Below, piece after piece: positions 26,993-37,205 of a stretch of 64,000 nucleotides of DNA. The translations under genes were made by a program, and so were the position numbers. The first letter of the stretch is position 1; each line of letters starts with the position of its first letter. Under the pieces are notes generated by a model. The model made no database searches and had not been told where the DNA came from. It saw nothing but the letters and a program-made list of their open reading frames with translations. Source of the DNA: Vibrio breoganii (GTDB lineage Bacteria > Pseudomonadota > Gammaproteobacteria > Enterobacterales > Vibrionaceae); the NCBI RefSeq assembly GCF_001677275.1, contig NZ_CP016178.1, forward strand, positions 930,001 through 994,000, given 5' to 3'.

Positions 26993-29446
26993 TTAACGGC
27001 TAACCGTTTCTAGTTTCCAGATGTTGTTCACGTAGTCGCGAATCGAACGGTCTGAGCTGAACTTACCAACTAGTGCTGTGTTCATGATTGCTTTCTTCGC
27101 CCAGCCAGCTTGGTCACGGTATTGCGCGTCCATATCTTCGTGTGCTTGAACATAAGAGGCAAAGTCTGCAAGACATAGGTATGGGTCACCGCCGTCTAGT
27201 AGGCTGTCGAAGGTTGCACGCAGTAGGCCTGGTTGACCTGGAGTGAACTCTTCACCTAGTAGTAGGTCCAAAGACGCTTTTAGAAGGTGGTCAGTATTGT
27301 AGTAGTCGTATGGGTTGTAACCGCGCGCTTTAGTCGCTTTCACACCATCAACATCAAGACCGAAGATATAGATGTTTTCATCACCTACTTCTTCACGAAT
27401 CTCAACGTTTGCACCGTCCATCGTACCGATAGTGAGTGCGCCGTTTAGAGCCATCTTCATGTTACCAGTACCTGATGCTTCTTTACCTGCCATAGAGATT
27501 TGCTGAGAAACGTCAGCGGCTGGGATCAACATCTCTGCCATGCTTACACGGTAATCAGGGATGAATACCACTTTCAGCTTACCGCCTAGGCGTGGGTCGT
27601 TGTTCACTTTCTCAGCAACCTTGTTGATTGCAAAGATAATCTCTTTCGCTAGGTGGTAGCCTGGTGCCGCTTTAGAGCCGAAGAATACAACACGTGGAGC
27701 CATATCAAATGCTGGGTCATTCAGTAGGCGGTGGTATAGAGACAACACGTGTAGTAAATCAAGCTGCTGGCGCTTGTACTCGTGCAGGCGCTTGATCATC
27801 ACATCAAAGATAGCATTGGTATCAAGCTCGATATCCATGTTTTCTTTAACCCAAGCAGCCAAACGCTCTTTGTTCTGTTTCTTAACCGCCATGAATTCTT
27901 TTTGGAATTTCGCATCATCGGCGAATTTCGCGATGCCTTCTAGCTGTTCAAGCTTAGCTGGCCACTCAGAGCCAATCTTCTCAGTGATAAGAGACGATAG
28001 ACCTGGGTTACAGAACTTCAACCAACGACGAGGCGTAATGCCGTTCGTTACGTTGTGCAGACGAGTTGGGAACATCTCGTGGAACTCTGGGAACAAGTCT
28101 GTCTTAACTAGCGCAGAGTGAAGTGCTGCTACACCGTTTACTGCGTAAGAACCGATCACACATAGGTTCGCCATGCGCACCATGCGATGGAAGCCTTCTT
28201 GGATGATAGACAGCTTAGCTTGCTTCTCACCGTCACCAGGCCACATTGCACGTACTTCTTGTAGGAAGCGGTGGTTGATTTCGAAGATGATTTCCATGTG
28301 ACGAGGAAGTAGGCGCTGGATTAGCGACTCAGGCCAAGTCTCAAGTGCTTCTGGAAGTAGAGTGTGGTTAGTGTATGCAAATGTTTGTGAGCTGATTGCC
28401 CATGCTGCGTCCCACTCAAGACCGCGCTCATCAATCAAGATGCGCATTAGCTCAGGAATCGCGATCGTTGGGTGCGTATCGTTAAGCTGGATAGTCTCTT
28501 GCTTAGGTAGGTCCTCTAGAGAGTAACCTGCCGCTTCGTGACGACGCAGGATATCGCGAACAGACGCTGCAGAGTGGAAGTACTGCTGCATTAGACGCAG
28601 AGTTTTACCCTTCTCGTGGTTGTCGTTCGGGTATAGAACCTTAGTGATGTTACCTGCATCGATCAGCGCGTGCTGAGCTTCGAAGTAGTCACCGTTGTTG
28701 AAGCTCTCTAGAGAGAAAGGTGCAATCGCTTGGCATTCCCAAAGACGCAAAGGGTAAACCGTAGAAGACTCATAGCCTACGATTGGAAGATCCCATGGCA
28801 TAGCTCTAACGCTCATACCAGGAACCCATTTGCGAACTTCTTTACCGTTCTCAACAGTCCATTGAACTTCACCGTAGAAGCCAATCTCTTGAGCAAGCTC
28901 TGGACGAGCTACTTCCCATGGGTAGCCTTCAATGCCACGCCATGCATCAGGTGCTTCTTTCTGGCGACCATCTTCAAACGATTGCTTGAATAGACCGTAT
29001 TCGTAGTGCAGGCCGTAACCTACAGTTGGGAATTCTTGAGCAGCACATGAATCCATGAAACATGCAGCAAGACGACCAAGGCCACCGTTACCTAGTGATG
29101 GGTCACGCTCTTCTTCTAAAAGATCAGTTAGGTTGAAACCTAGTTCACCCATTGCATCAGTCACGTTCTCGTAAAGGCCCATGCTGATCAAGTTGTTGCC
29201 CGTTAGACGGCCAATAAGGAATTCTAGTGATAGGTAGTTAACGCTTTTTGCGTTTGTGATTTTCTTGTCTGATTCAGTTTGAAGCAGGTCAAGGGTAGTG
29301 AATTCAGCCAGGGCTTGGCCCATTGCTAGATACCATTGACGTGTAGATGCATTCTCTTCAGTCGTTGCGTAAGTCGCTGTAAGGTGTTTCTTAACACTTG
29401 CTTGGAATTGTTTTTTGTCGAACTTTTTTTGTTGAGCTGGTTTCAT
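26993..29446 (-). CDS. malP: Maltodextrin/glycogen phosphorylase
   Basis: 817 residues, GT35 family. The pyridoxal-phosphate site is in GKEASGTGNMKMALNGALT (about residues 640-660), and the active-site segments EERDPSLGNGGLGRLAACFM and IQLNDTHPTIAIPELMR are present. It releases glucose-1-phosphate from maltodextrins. The frame is open to 29506, but the ATG at 29446 gives the N-terminus known for Vibrio MalP (KPAQQKKFDKKQF). It heads the malP-malQ(-glgB) block and is divergent from malT. MalT-box-like cores lie 40-100 bases upstream. Confidence 0.95.
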   Translation of the reverse strand: MKPAQQKKFDKKQFQASVKKHLTATYATTEENASTRQWYLAMGQALAEFTTLDLLQTESDKKITNAKSVNYLSLEFLIGRLTGNNLISMGLYENVTDAMGELGFNLTDLLEEERDPSLGNGGLGRLAACFMDSCAAQEFPTVGYGLHYEYGLFKQSFEDGRQKEAPDAWRGIEGYPWEVARPELAQEIGFYGEVQWTVENGKEVRKWVPGMSVRAMPWDLPIVGYESSTVYPLRLWECQAIAPFSLESFNNGDYFEAQHALIDAGNITKVLYPNDNHEKGKTLRLMQQYFHSAASVRDILRRHEAAGYSLEDLPKQETIQLNDTHPTIAIPELMRILIDERGLEWDAAWAISSQTFAYTNHTLLPEALETWPESLIQRLLPRHMEIIFEINHRFLQEVRAMWPGDGEKQAKLSIIQEGFHRMVRMANLCVIGSYAVNGVAALHSALVKTDLFPEFHEMFPTRLHNVTNGITPRRWLKFCNPGLSSLITEKIGSEWPAKLEQLEGIAKFADDAKFQKEFMAVKKQNKERLAAWVKENMDIELDTNAIFDVMIKRLHEYKRQQLDLLHVLSLYHRLLNDPAFDMAPRVVFFGSKAAPGYHLAKEIIFAINKVAEKVNNDPRLGGKLKVVFIPDYRVSMAEMLIPAADVSQQISMAGKEASGTGNMKMALNGALTIGTMDGANVEIREEVGDENIYIFGLDVDGVKATKARGYNPYDYYNTDHLLKASLDLLLGEEFTPGQPGLLRATFDSLLDGGDPYLCLADFASYVQAHEDMDAQYRDQAGWAKKAIMNTALVGKFSSDRSIRDYVNNIWKLETVSR

Positions 29447-29486
29447 AAAGGAACTCTCATCGTTTAGTAATTTCCATCTGTGGCCA

Positions 29487-29545
29487 TCATCCTTCAACCC
29501 TAGCAATGCTTCATCCTCCTACTAAGGGGGATGATTAGGAGGAGT
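29487..29545 (-). promoter_or_regulatory. Candidate MalT-box cluster at the malP promoter
   Basis: MalT binds boxes with core GGA(T/G)GA. On the minus strand cores occur at 29487-29492 and 29511-29516 (seen as TCATCC), and on the plus strand at 29529-29534 (within GGGGATGATT) and 29538-29543 (GGAGGA). Four cores in under 60 bases directly upstream of malP fit a MalT-activated promoter. Exact usage and the transcription start are not determined. Confidence 0.5.
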
Positions 29546-29702
29546 ATTCGGGGCGTAGGGGGGGAGAGAGAATTAAGTTGTTGAGCCAGATCCCACAATA
29601 AGGGGGTGACCCCATACAACGCGAGACAACGATCACACTCAAGTGCAATTTGGCATTCATCCTTAACATTTAAATGTGAGCAAAGTAATTTTCGGTATTA
29701 TG

Positions 29703-29728
29703 AAAAACGTGAAATCAGTCACGTGAAA
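29703..29728 (+). promoter_or_regulatory. Candidate CRP-binding site in the malP-malT intergenic region
   Basis: CGTGA-AATCAG-TCACG at 29708-29723 is a symmetrical match to TGTGA-N6-TCACA with one change in each half. Enterobacterial malT and mal promoters are CRP-dependent, so this is a sensible site for catabolite control here. It is about 260 bases from malP and more than 1 kb from malT. Confidence 0.55.
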
Positions 29729-29950
29729 ACTCGGCTCCCTTGTATGATTTTTCCAACAATCCTGTGCAAGTGCGACCGTACTACCCCTTGAAAACTAGGG
29801 CATAGTCGATCCACATCACAAATCTAAGGCGTAGAAAGCAGAAATGGAGGACACCTAAACCAAATCAAAGCAGGATCGGAGGAAAGAAAGAATAATCGCC
29901 CCAGAGATGCCCGATAAGAGCACTCGGGCATGACGAAAGTAACCAGCAAA

Positions 29951-30740
29951 CGTCATCCTGAACTAGATTCAGGATCTTAGAAAGTGCAAAGCTTTGAATT
30001 TCGCACCCACTAAAATACTGGATAGCCATTACATGGCTTCCAGCATGACGAGTACGTTTTAAGACGTAGTGATGCACACAATAACGCACACGCGTCATCC
30101 TGAACTCGATTCAGGATCTTAGAAAGTGCCAAAGTTTGAATTTCGCACCCACTAAGATACTGGATAGCCATTACATGGCTTCCAGCATGACGAGTACGTT
30201 TTAAGACGTAGTGATGCACACAATAACGCACACGCGTCATCCTGAACTCGATTCAGGACCTTAGAAAGTGCCAAGGTTTAAGTTTCGCACTCTCTAAGAT
30301 ACTGGATAGCCATTACATGACTTCCAGCATGACAAGTGCGTTTTAAGACATAATGATGCACACAATAACGCACACGCGTCATCCTGAACTCGATTCAGGA
30401 TCTTAGAAAGTGCAAAGCTTTGAATTTCGCACCCACTAAGATACTGGATAGCCATTACATGGCTTCCAACATAACGAGTACGTTTTAAGACATAATGATG
30501 CACACAATAACGCACACGCGTCATCCTGAACTCGATTCAGGATCTTAGAAAGTGCCAAAGTTTGAATTTCGCACTCACTAAGATACTGGATAGCCATTAC
30601 ATGGCTTCCAACATAACGAGTACGTTTTAAGACGTAGTGATGCACACAATAACGCACACGCGTCATCCTGAACTCAATTCAGGATCTTAGAGAGTGCCAA
30701 GGTTTAAGTTTCGCACTCACTAAGATACTGGATAGCCAAC
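29951..30740. repeat. Tandem array of a 142-bp unit (about 5.5 copies) upstream of malT
   Basis: The motif CGTCATCCTGAACT starts at 29951, 30093, 30235, 30377, 30519 and 30661, exactly 142 bases apart each time; the last copy is cut about 80 bases in. Each unit has two hairpins, CCTGAA-ctcga-TTCAGG and CTGGATAGCCAT-tac-ATGGCTTCCAG, joined by a CGTTTTAAGACGTAGTG spacer. Copies differ by only a few substitutions. The unit halves match single repeats elsewhere in the window. Repeated 76-residue reading frames on the minus strand come from the repeat and are not genes. Confidence 0.95.
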
Positions 30741-30799
30741 AACGTCATCCCCGAGCGCTTTTATCGGGGAACTAATAAAGAACAAATAGGTAAGTAACC

Positions 30800-33505
30800 A
30801 TGTGGATCCCATCAAAACTGACTCGCCCTGGACGCCTTCACAACGCTATCGTACGTCCTCGTGTTTTGGATTTACTCCAGCAAGCACCTTTTTATAAGTT
30901 AGTATTACTTCGCTCTCCAGCAGGTTATGGAAAGACCACAATGGCGGCGCAATGGCTGTCAGATAAGGCTCACGTAGGTTGGTACAACCTAGACGAAAGT
31001 GACAACGACAGTTACCGCTTTATTAACTACTTCATTCAGGCGCTGAATAAGGCGACAGATAATGCATGTACTAACTCTCAGGCGTTAATAGAGAAGAGAC
31101 AATACTCTTCCCTGCACACTCTGTTCGGTGAGATCTTTGGCGAGTTAACCAACAACGTGCACGAAACTTATTTAGTGCTTGATGATTATCACTACATTAA
31201 CAATGAAGAGATCCACGAGGCGATGCGCTTCTTTATCAAGCACATGCCGGACAATCTTACCGTCGTCGTCACCAGTCGCTCTAACCCGCCACTGGGCACC
31301 GCAAACCTTCGTGTCCGCGATCTGATGATCGAAATTGATGACGATTTATTAGCGTTTGATAAAGAAGAGACCACACGTTTCTTTAGTATGCGTATGAAGG
31401 AAGAGATTGACGAAACCATCGCTGATGACCTGCGCACTTACGCAGAAGGCTGGCCTTCTGCGATGCAGTTAATTGCGGTACAAGCACTGCAACAAAACAA
31501 GCCTCTTCAACAATCTTTGCAAAACATCAGTGAATTTAATCACACCCACTTATGGGACTACCTTGCCGAAGAGGTATTTGACTTCGTTGATGCCAACACC
31601 AAAGAATTCTTAATGCAGTGTTCGGTACTCGACAACTTTAGTGATCAATTGATCATTGATGTGACTGGCCGCGAAGATGCCCTCAGCATGCTAGAAAATA
31701 TGAATAAGTATGGGCTATTCCTAAGTACCGCATCGAGCGAGAACAACTGGTATCGCTTCCACAACTTGTTCAGTGAGTTTTTGACTCATCAGCGCCATAC
31801 CTACCTGCCCCAACAAGAGGTGACACTGCAAACGGCAGCGGCGCAGTCATGGCTAAAACACGACCGCCCTACTCAAGCGCTAGTACACGCACAGCGCGCC
31901 AAAGACTCAGAGCTGTGTGCGAGCATCATGCAAGAACACGGCTGGAAGATGTTTAACAGCGGCGAGCTCACCACATTAGAAAAAGCCATCGCAGAGCTCG
32001 ATACCGATCAGCTATACAAAACCGCAAAGCTACCGCTACTAAGAGCCTGGCTTGCGCAAAGCCAGCACCGATTTAATACCGTTGGCGACCTACTAGCTGA
32101 AGCAAAATTAGAGCTTGATAAACGCAACATTCCACTGTCTATTAAAGAGCAAGGCCAGGTAAGAGCGTTAAGGGCTCAGGTTGCCATTAACCAAGGCAAA
32201 CCAGAAGAAGCGCTTCGTTTAGCGGAATTGGCCCTTAGCCAAATCGACAACAACGACTTTAGAAGTCGCATCGTAGGCACGTCTGTTATTGGTGAAGTCA
32301 ACCATGTGTTGGGTCGATTAGATCGTGCCTTGCCTATGATGCAGCAAACTGAAAAGCTCGCTCGTCAGTACCAAGTGTTCCATCACGTACTGTGGGCGCT
32401 GATCCAGCAGAGCGAAATATTGATTGCACAAGGGTATATTCAAGCGGCCTATGAGCTTCAAGACCAAGCATTCAAGCTAATAGAAGAACACCACTTCCAG
32501 CAAGTACCGCTACACGAGCATCTACTTAGAACACGCGCGCAAATACAATGGTGTTGGAACCGTCTAGATAATGCCGAGCTTTCGGCTTATAAAGGCATTG
32601 ATGTACTAGCAAACCAACCAAGTGGTCACCTACACAGCTACTCTATGCTAGTTCGAGTGGCCATGGGTCGAGGTGAGCTCGACAAAGCAGGTCGTTTCGT
32701 CAAGAACATCGAAGCATTGCTAGCAGAATCAAACTATCACATCGATTGGTCTGCTAACGCATCCTTCTCACAAATCCTTTACTGGCAAGCCAGCAAAGAC
32801 GTCACTGCGATCCACAACTGGCTCATTCAAACTGAAACGCCAACGGACGCGACCAACCACTTTAACCAACTGCAGCTTCGCAACATCGCACGCGCACAAA
32901 TTGCCTGCGACATGCTAGAAGAAGCCCAAGACACCATCGCCTTCTTACAAGAGCAAGCAAACACCCATGGTCTGGTCACCGACATTAACCGCAACCTGAT
33001 TGTAGAGACCGTTCTAAACATCAAACTGGACAACGAAGTCACCGCCAGCGAGAAACTGAAAACCGCACTCAGCATGACCAACCAAACCGGTATGTTAGGC
33101 AACTTCATCGTCGACGGCGCCACCATCAACAAGCTTCTAGAAAAACTAGTGAATAAAGGACACCTAGGCGACCTAGAGCGTCACCGCGCACTGCAACTGC
33201 TAAAAGAAATCGGCAACAAACAACGCAGCCGCGCCGTACACTTCGACGAAGAGTTCGTAAACCAACTAGTCAACCACCCCAACATCCCAGAGCTGATCCG
33301 CACCAGCCCCCTCACCCAACGTGAGTGGCAGGTACTGAACTTGATTTACTCTGGCTTTAGTAACGAGCAGATCGCCCAGGAATTGGATGTGGCAGGAACT
33401 ACGATTAAGACGCACATTCGTAATTTGTATCAAAAGTTGAATATTGCGAACAGAAAAGAAGCGATAGAGACGGCTGAGAATCTTTTGAGGTTGATGGGGT
33501 ATTAG
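30800..33505 (+). CDS. malT: Maltose regulon transcriptional activator MalT
   Basis: 901 residues, the normal MalT size. Domain order: N-terminal STAND ATPase with Walker [16 protein letters not shown] (about residues 35-49) and Walker [12 protein letters not shown] (about 123); winged-helix and helical repeats; a TPR-like central region; and a LuxR-type helix-turn-helix at the end ([18 protein letters not shown], then [20 protein letters not shown]). MalT binds ATP and maltotriose, oligomerises and activates mal promoters. It is divergent from malP. The region before its start is filled by the 142-bp array; the ribosome-binding site (TAGGTAAG) is weak. Confidence 0.97.
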   Translation: MWIPSKLTRPGRLHNAIVRPRVLDLLQQAPFYKLVLLRSPAGYGKTTMAAQWLSDKAHVGWYNLDESDNDSYRFINYFIQALNKATDNACTNSQALIEKRQYSSLHTLFGEIFGELTNNVHETYLVLDDYHYINNEEIHEAMRFFIKHMPDNLTVVVTSRSNPPLGTANLRVRDLMIEIDDDLLAFDKEETTRFFSMRMKEEIDETIADDLRTYAEGWPSAMQLIAVQALQQNKPLQQSLQNISEFNHTHLWDYLAEEVFDFVDANTKEFLMQCSVLDNFSDQLIIDVTGREDALSMLENMNKYGLFLSTASSENNWYRFHNLFSEFLTHQRHTYLPQQEVTLQTAAAQSWLKHDRPTQALVHAQRAKDSELCASIMQEHGWKMFNSGELTTLEKAIAELDTDQLYKTAKLPLLRAWLAQSQHRFNTVGDLLAEAKLELDKRNIPLSIKEQGQVRALRAQVAINQGKPEEALRLAELALSQIDNNDFRSRIVGTSVIGEVNHVLGRLDRALPMMQQTEKLARQYQVFHHVLWALIQQSEILIAQGYIQAAYELQDQAFKLIEEHHFQQVPLHEHLLRTRAQIQWCWNRLDNAELSAYKGIDVLANQPSGHLHSYSMLVRVAMGRGELDKAGRFVKNIEALLAESNYHIDWSANASFSQILYWQASKDVTAIHNWLIQTETPTDATNHFNQLQLRNIARAQIACDMLEEAQDTIAFLQEQANTHGLVTDINRNLIVETVLNIKLDNEVTASEKLKTALSMTNQTGMLGNFIVDGATINKLLEKLVNKGHLGDLERHRALQLLKEIGNKQRSRAVHFDEEFVNQLVNHPNIPELIRTSPLTQREWQVLNLIYSGFSNEQIAQELDVAGTTIKTHIRNLYQKLNIANRKEAIETAENLLRLMGY

Positions 33506-33569
33506 ATTTGGCGCATCCAATTCAAGCTTTGTTGCATAAACACTGCTCATTTTAACCTATCAAAAACTC

Positions 33570-33606
33570 AAGTAACGGTTAACATCAAAAAGGTTAACCG
33601 TTACTT
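33570..33606. terminator. Inverted repeat after malT, possible terminator
   Basis: Perfect 14-base arms AAGTAACGGTTAAC and GTTAACCGTTACTT around a nine-base loop, 65 bases past the malT stop. The stem is AT-rich and there is no long T run, so termination is plausible but not certain. Confidence 0.5.
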
Positions 33607-33765
33607 CATCAATCATTTACTAAATCAATGTTTTACTCTCATAAACACCTATTTGTATAAAATTGATTTTAATCTGCCTAGTTGCTCTATAATTGGACAA
33701 AGCCTTGCAGACACAATCAAATTTAGTCGATAGAATACCCTTTGGATTGTCAAAAGTTGTACACA

Positions 33766-35676
33766 ATGTTCAAACTCAAATACATATGGAATTTGCCACG
33801 AGTCTCTAAACGAATCATTAGCGTTATTATTGACTCTTTCTTCATCATTTTTTCGTACTACGCCGCGCACTGGGCTCGCCTAGGTGATTTAATGTGGCTG
33901 CCAAAGTACGACAATCCTTATGTATTACTCGGTACAATAATTATTACCATTTTTGCATTTACCAAACTTGGTTTGTACCGAGCAGTGCTCCGATACCTAA
34001 CGTTCCACGCATTATACGTTGTCAGTATCGGCACAATAATATCGACAGTGTCTATCGCTCTACTCGCTTATTATCTCAACTCAGATGTACCCAGATCGGT
34101 ACCCATCATTTACGGCGCATTTTTAGCACTATCGTGCGGTGGAATAAGACTAATTGTTCGCGTTTTGGTGAGCCAGTCTTTCTCTAAAACAAGAAAAAAT
34201 GTACTCATTTATGGTGCAGGTTCTGCGGGTAGACAACTTTCCCTAGCTTTGCGTTCTTCTGAAACACATAAAGTTGTTGGGTTTATCGACCAAGACAAAA
34301 CCCTTGAAAACACAGTCCTAATGGGTCTAAAAGTTCTTAAAATTGAACAAGTTGAGAAACAAATAGATCGCCATAATGTGCAACAAATCTTACTCGCGAT
34401 TCCAAGCGCATCCAGAGCCCGAAGAAAAGCGATTCTAGATGACTTAGTACATCTCTCCGCTGAAGTGTTAACCATCCCTGATATGGGCGATATTGTCTCA
34501 GGTAAAGCAAAGATTGATGAATTAAAAGATGTTGCGATTGAAGATCTACTTGGTCGTGATCCCGTTGAGCCTCAACAAGCTCTTATGGAATCAAACATTA
34601 AAGATAAAATAGTCATGGTAACCGGTGCCGGAGGCTCTATTGGGTCTGAGCTATGTCGTCAAATAATCACACAGCAACCTAAGTCTCTTCTTCTATATGA
34701 ACTTTCTGAGTTTGGCCTCTATCAGATTGACAGAGAACTTAACGCTATTTGCAAAGAAAATGGTATTGAAATAGACATTGTTCCACTTTTAGGCTCTGTT
34801 CAGCGCTCTAACCGCTTAACGATGGTAATGAAAACGTTCAACGTGCAAACAGTTTATCACGCAGCAGCCTACAAGCATGTTCCCTTGGTTGAATACAACG
34901 TAGTTGAAGGCATAAGAAACAATGTCTACGGCACATATTACACGGCTAAAGCAGCCATCGAGGCAAACGTAGAATCGTTTGTACTCATCTCTACAGACAA
35001 AGCAGTAAGACCTACCAACGTGATGGGCGCCAGTAAAAGAATGGCAGAACTATCACTGCAAGCACTGGCCGCAGAGAAAGATCATAATACGCGCTTCTGT
35101 ATGGTGAGATTTGGTAACGTGCTCGGTTCTTCTGGCTCAGTGATACCACTGTTTAAAAAGCAAATTGCAGCAGGTGGACCAATCACCGTCACACACCCAG
35201 ATATTATCCGCTACTTCATGACTATACCGGAAGCAGCTCAACTGGTTATTCAGGCTGGTGCCATGGGTAAAGGTGGTGATGTATTTGTTCTGGATATGGG
35301 AGAGCCGGTGCGAATTGTAGATCTAGCCAGAAATCTCATAAATTTATCAGGTCTAGAGGTGAAAACAGACGAAGCACCTCATGGTGACGTTGAAATACAA
35401 TACTCCGGATTACGTCCCGGCGAAAAATTGTATGAAGAACTTCTTATTGGTGAGAATGTTCAAAAGACAGCTCACAGCCGAATTATGGCTGCAAATGAAG
35501 ATTGTCTAGAATTAGTGGAGTTTGATGTTTTAATAGGAAAACTGGATGCTGCGTGTCATGATTTTGACCATAAAGCCATTCGTCAAATATTACTCGATGC
35601 GCCCACTCAGTTTAATCCAACAGATGAAATTGAAGACCTTGTTTGGAAGTTAAAACAACACAAAGCAACTAACTAG
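33766..35676 (+). CDS. Membrane nucleotide-sugar 4,6-dehydratase (FlaA1/CapD/WbpM family)
   Basis: 636 residues. Four N-terminal membrane segments (about 12-115) precede a first Rossmann segment VLIYGAGSAGRQLSLAL (about 145) and the SDR catalytic domain with VTGAGGSIGSELCRQI (about 288). The catalytic segment is STDKAVRPTNVMGASKRMAE, with Met in place of Tyr before Lys, characteristic of this inverting UDP-GlcNAc 4,6-dehydratase group. It makes UDP-4-keto-6-deoxy sugars for O-antigen or capsule. The ATG at 33766 is preferred over an upstream TTG. It is the first of three plus-strand polysaccharide genes. Confidence 0.9.
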   Translation: MFKLKYIWNLPRVSKRIISVIIDSFFIIFSYYAAHWARLGDLMWLPKYDNPYVLLGTIIITIFAFTKLGLYRAVLRYLTFHALYVVSIGTIISTVSIALLAYYLNSDVPRSVPIIYGAFLALSCGGIRLIVRVLVSQSFSKTRKNVLIYGAGSAGRQLSLALRSSETHKVVGFIDQDKTLENTVLMGLKVLKIEQVEKQIDRHNVQQILLAIPSASRARRKAILDDLVHLSAEVLTIPDMGDIVSGKAKIDELKDVAIEDLLGRDPVEPQQALMESNIKDKIVMVTGAGGSIGSELCRQIITQQPKSLLLYELSEFGLYQIDRELNAICKENGIEIDIVPLLGSVQRSNRLTMVMKTFNVQTVYHAAAYKHVPLVEYNVVEGIRNNVYGTYYTAKAAIEANVESFVLISTDKAVRPTNVMGASKRMAELSLQALAAEKDHNTRFCMVRFGNVLGSSGSVIPLFKKQIAAGGPITVTHPDIIRYFMTIPEAAQLVIQAGAMGKGGDVFVLDMGEPVRIVDLARNLINLSGLEVKTDEAPHGDVEIQYSGLRPGEKLYEELLIGENVQKTAHSRIMAANEDCLELVEFDVLIGKLDAACHDFDHKAIRQILLDAPTQFNPTDEIEDLVWKLKQHKATN

Positions 35677-35714
35677 ACCAACCAATCACCGAGCAATAAA
35701 TTATAGAGACTAAT

Positions 35715-36617
35715 TTGAACAAATACTTAATAACTGGCGCCAATGGTTTTGTTGGCTCCGCATTGATGACAAGGCTCTCAGATCAAGCAGTTGGGACTGT
35801 TAGAAAAGAATCTGGTCTACCAAACACCAAAGCTACAGGCGATATCACTCCCAATACTGTTTGGAGCGAATACTTACACGGAGTAAATGTCGTAGTTCAC
35901 CTTGCAGGAATTGCCTCAAAACAGGGTTCCTCCCAAGACGATTACAATAAGATTAATCATCTGGCTACATTGAAACTTGCTGAAGATGCAGCAAATAAAG
36001 GTGTCAGACGTTTTATTTTTGTCAGTACTATTGCGGTTATGGGACAAACTGGTTCGTTTGACGAAGAGTCAATCACAAACCCGCAAAACGACTACGCTAA
36101 GTCCAAGCTTAACGCCGAACTCGGACTTAAAAAGCTTCTTGCTGACTCGGAGATGGAACTTGTGATTATACGCCCACCTCTAGTCTATGGAGAGGGAGCT
36201 ACAGGTAACTTTTTAATCTTGCAGAAATTGATTCAAAAATTACCAATACTGCCATTTGGTTTGAGTAATAACAGGCGAAGCTTTATTTCTCGAGATAACT
36301 TGATTGATTTAATTATAACCTGTGCCAATCACTCAAAAGCAGCAGGAGAAGTCTTCCTAGCAAATGAAGGACCAAGTATTTCGACACGGGAATTCACCAA
36401 CGCCATTGCCAAAGGGCTTGGCAAAAACCCAATTCAATTTCCTTTGCCCGGCATAGTAGCAAATATCCTATTTAAGATTATCAAACGGCCAACAATGTAC
36501 TCACAATTATTTGAGGACTTAGAAGTTCAGTCAAGCAAACTTCGAGATGTATTAAACTGGACTGCACCACTATCCTTAGAACAAAATATGCAAAACTTAA
36601 AAGAGACTAAATTATGA
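35715..36617 (+). CDS. NAD-dependent epimerase/dehydratase (UDP-sugar 4-epimerase/reductase type)
   Basis: 300 residues, extended SDR: NAD-binding YLITGANGFVGSALM at the N-terminus, VVHLAGIASKQG, FVSTIAVMGQ (catalytic Ser/Thr), then YAKSKLNAE (Tyr-x3-Lys). It appears to start with TTG at 35715; no better start is in frame. Such a protein next to a small phosphoglycosyltransferase is common in Vibrio O-antigen loci, where it converts a nucleotide sugar into the one transferred first to undecaprenyl phosphate. It overlaps the next gene by four bases. Confidence 0.83.
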   Translation: MNKYLITGANGFVGSALMTRLSDQAVGTVRKESGLPNTKATGDITPNTVWSEYLHGVNVVVHLAGIASKQGSSQDDYNKINHLATLKLAEDAANKGVRRFIFVSTIAVMGQTGSFDEESITNPQNDYAKSKLNAELGLKKLLADSEMELVIIRPPLVYGEGATGNFLILQKLIQKLPILPFGLSNNRRSFISRDNLIDLIITCANHSKAAGEVFLANEGPSISTREFTNAIAKGLGKNPIQFPLPGIVANILFKIIKRPTMYSQLFEDLEVQSSKLRDVLNWTAPLSLEQNMQNLKETKL

Positions 36618-37162
36618 CAAGAGTATGTGATTTCCTATTCTCATTTTTCGGATTGATTTTTCTCTTTCCTGTTTTAGTGATCGTCACAATTGCCGGTTAC
36701 TTTGACACTGGCTCGCCTATTTTTAGGCAAACAAGAATGGGCCAAAATAAAAAGCCATTCACACTTATAAAGTTTCGTACTATGAGTGTTGATACTCAAT
36801 CTGTAGCAAGTCATCTTGCGAGTAGCTCTTCGATTACACGATTTGGACAGTTTCTCAGAAAAACCAAGCTAGACGAACTTCCACAATTGATAAACGTGCT
36901 TAAAGGAGAAATGAGTCTAGTTGGCCCCCGACCAAATTTAATGACTCAAGAAGAACTCATTCAAGAGAGAGAATCAAGAGGGGTTTATAACGCCCTACCA
37001 GGAGTTACAGGGCTGGCACAAGTGAATAATATCGATATGTCGACGCCTGAGTTACTGGCTAAAACAGACGAATCTATGCTCGCTAGTATGACAGTCGCTG
37101 ACTATTTCAAATACATTATTATGACGGCAACGGGAAAAGGCTCTGGTGACGCCATTAAATAA
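36614..37162 (+). CDS. Undecaprenyl-phosphate sugar-1-phosphate transferase (small PGT, PglC/WcaJ-C type)
   Basis: 182 residues: one N-terminal re-entrant/hydrophobic segment (about 7-27), then the monotopic phosphoglycosyltransferase core: [40 protein letters not shown] (catalytic Asp-Glu pair) and GPRPNLM. It transfers a sugar phosphate to undecaprenyl phosphate, beginning O-unit or capsule synthesis at the inner face of the membrane. The four-base overlap with the epimerase suggests joint expression. It is the last plus-strand gene before the oppositely oriented half of the locus. Confidence 0.9.
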   Translation: MTRVCDFLFSFFGLIFLFPVLVIVTIAGYFDTGSPIFRQTRMGQNKKPFTLIKFRTMSVDTQSVASHLASSSSITRFGQFLRKTKLDELPQLINVLKGEMSLVGPRPNLMTQEELIQERESRGVYNALPGVTGLAQVNNIDMSTPELLAKTDESMLASMTVADYFKYIIMTATGKGSGDAIK

Positions 37163-37205
37163 GTAATAGACGAAATTGCTAATCAATATCGTCTTAGCTT
37201 CCGAA

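Noticed and set aside
29865..30666. Series of 76-77-residue minus-strand frames with nearly identical sequence (MTRVRYCVHHYVLKRTR...), which could look like a protein-repeat family
   Set aside because: They recur every 142 bases because the underlying DNA repeats; they contain the hairpin arms and have no ribosome-binding sites. They are a by-product of the array.
29951..30740. Possible CRISPR array because of regular spacing
   Set aside because: The whole 142-bp unit repeats, including the would-be spacers, and no cas genes are nearby.
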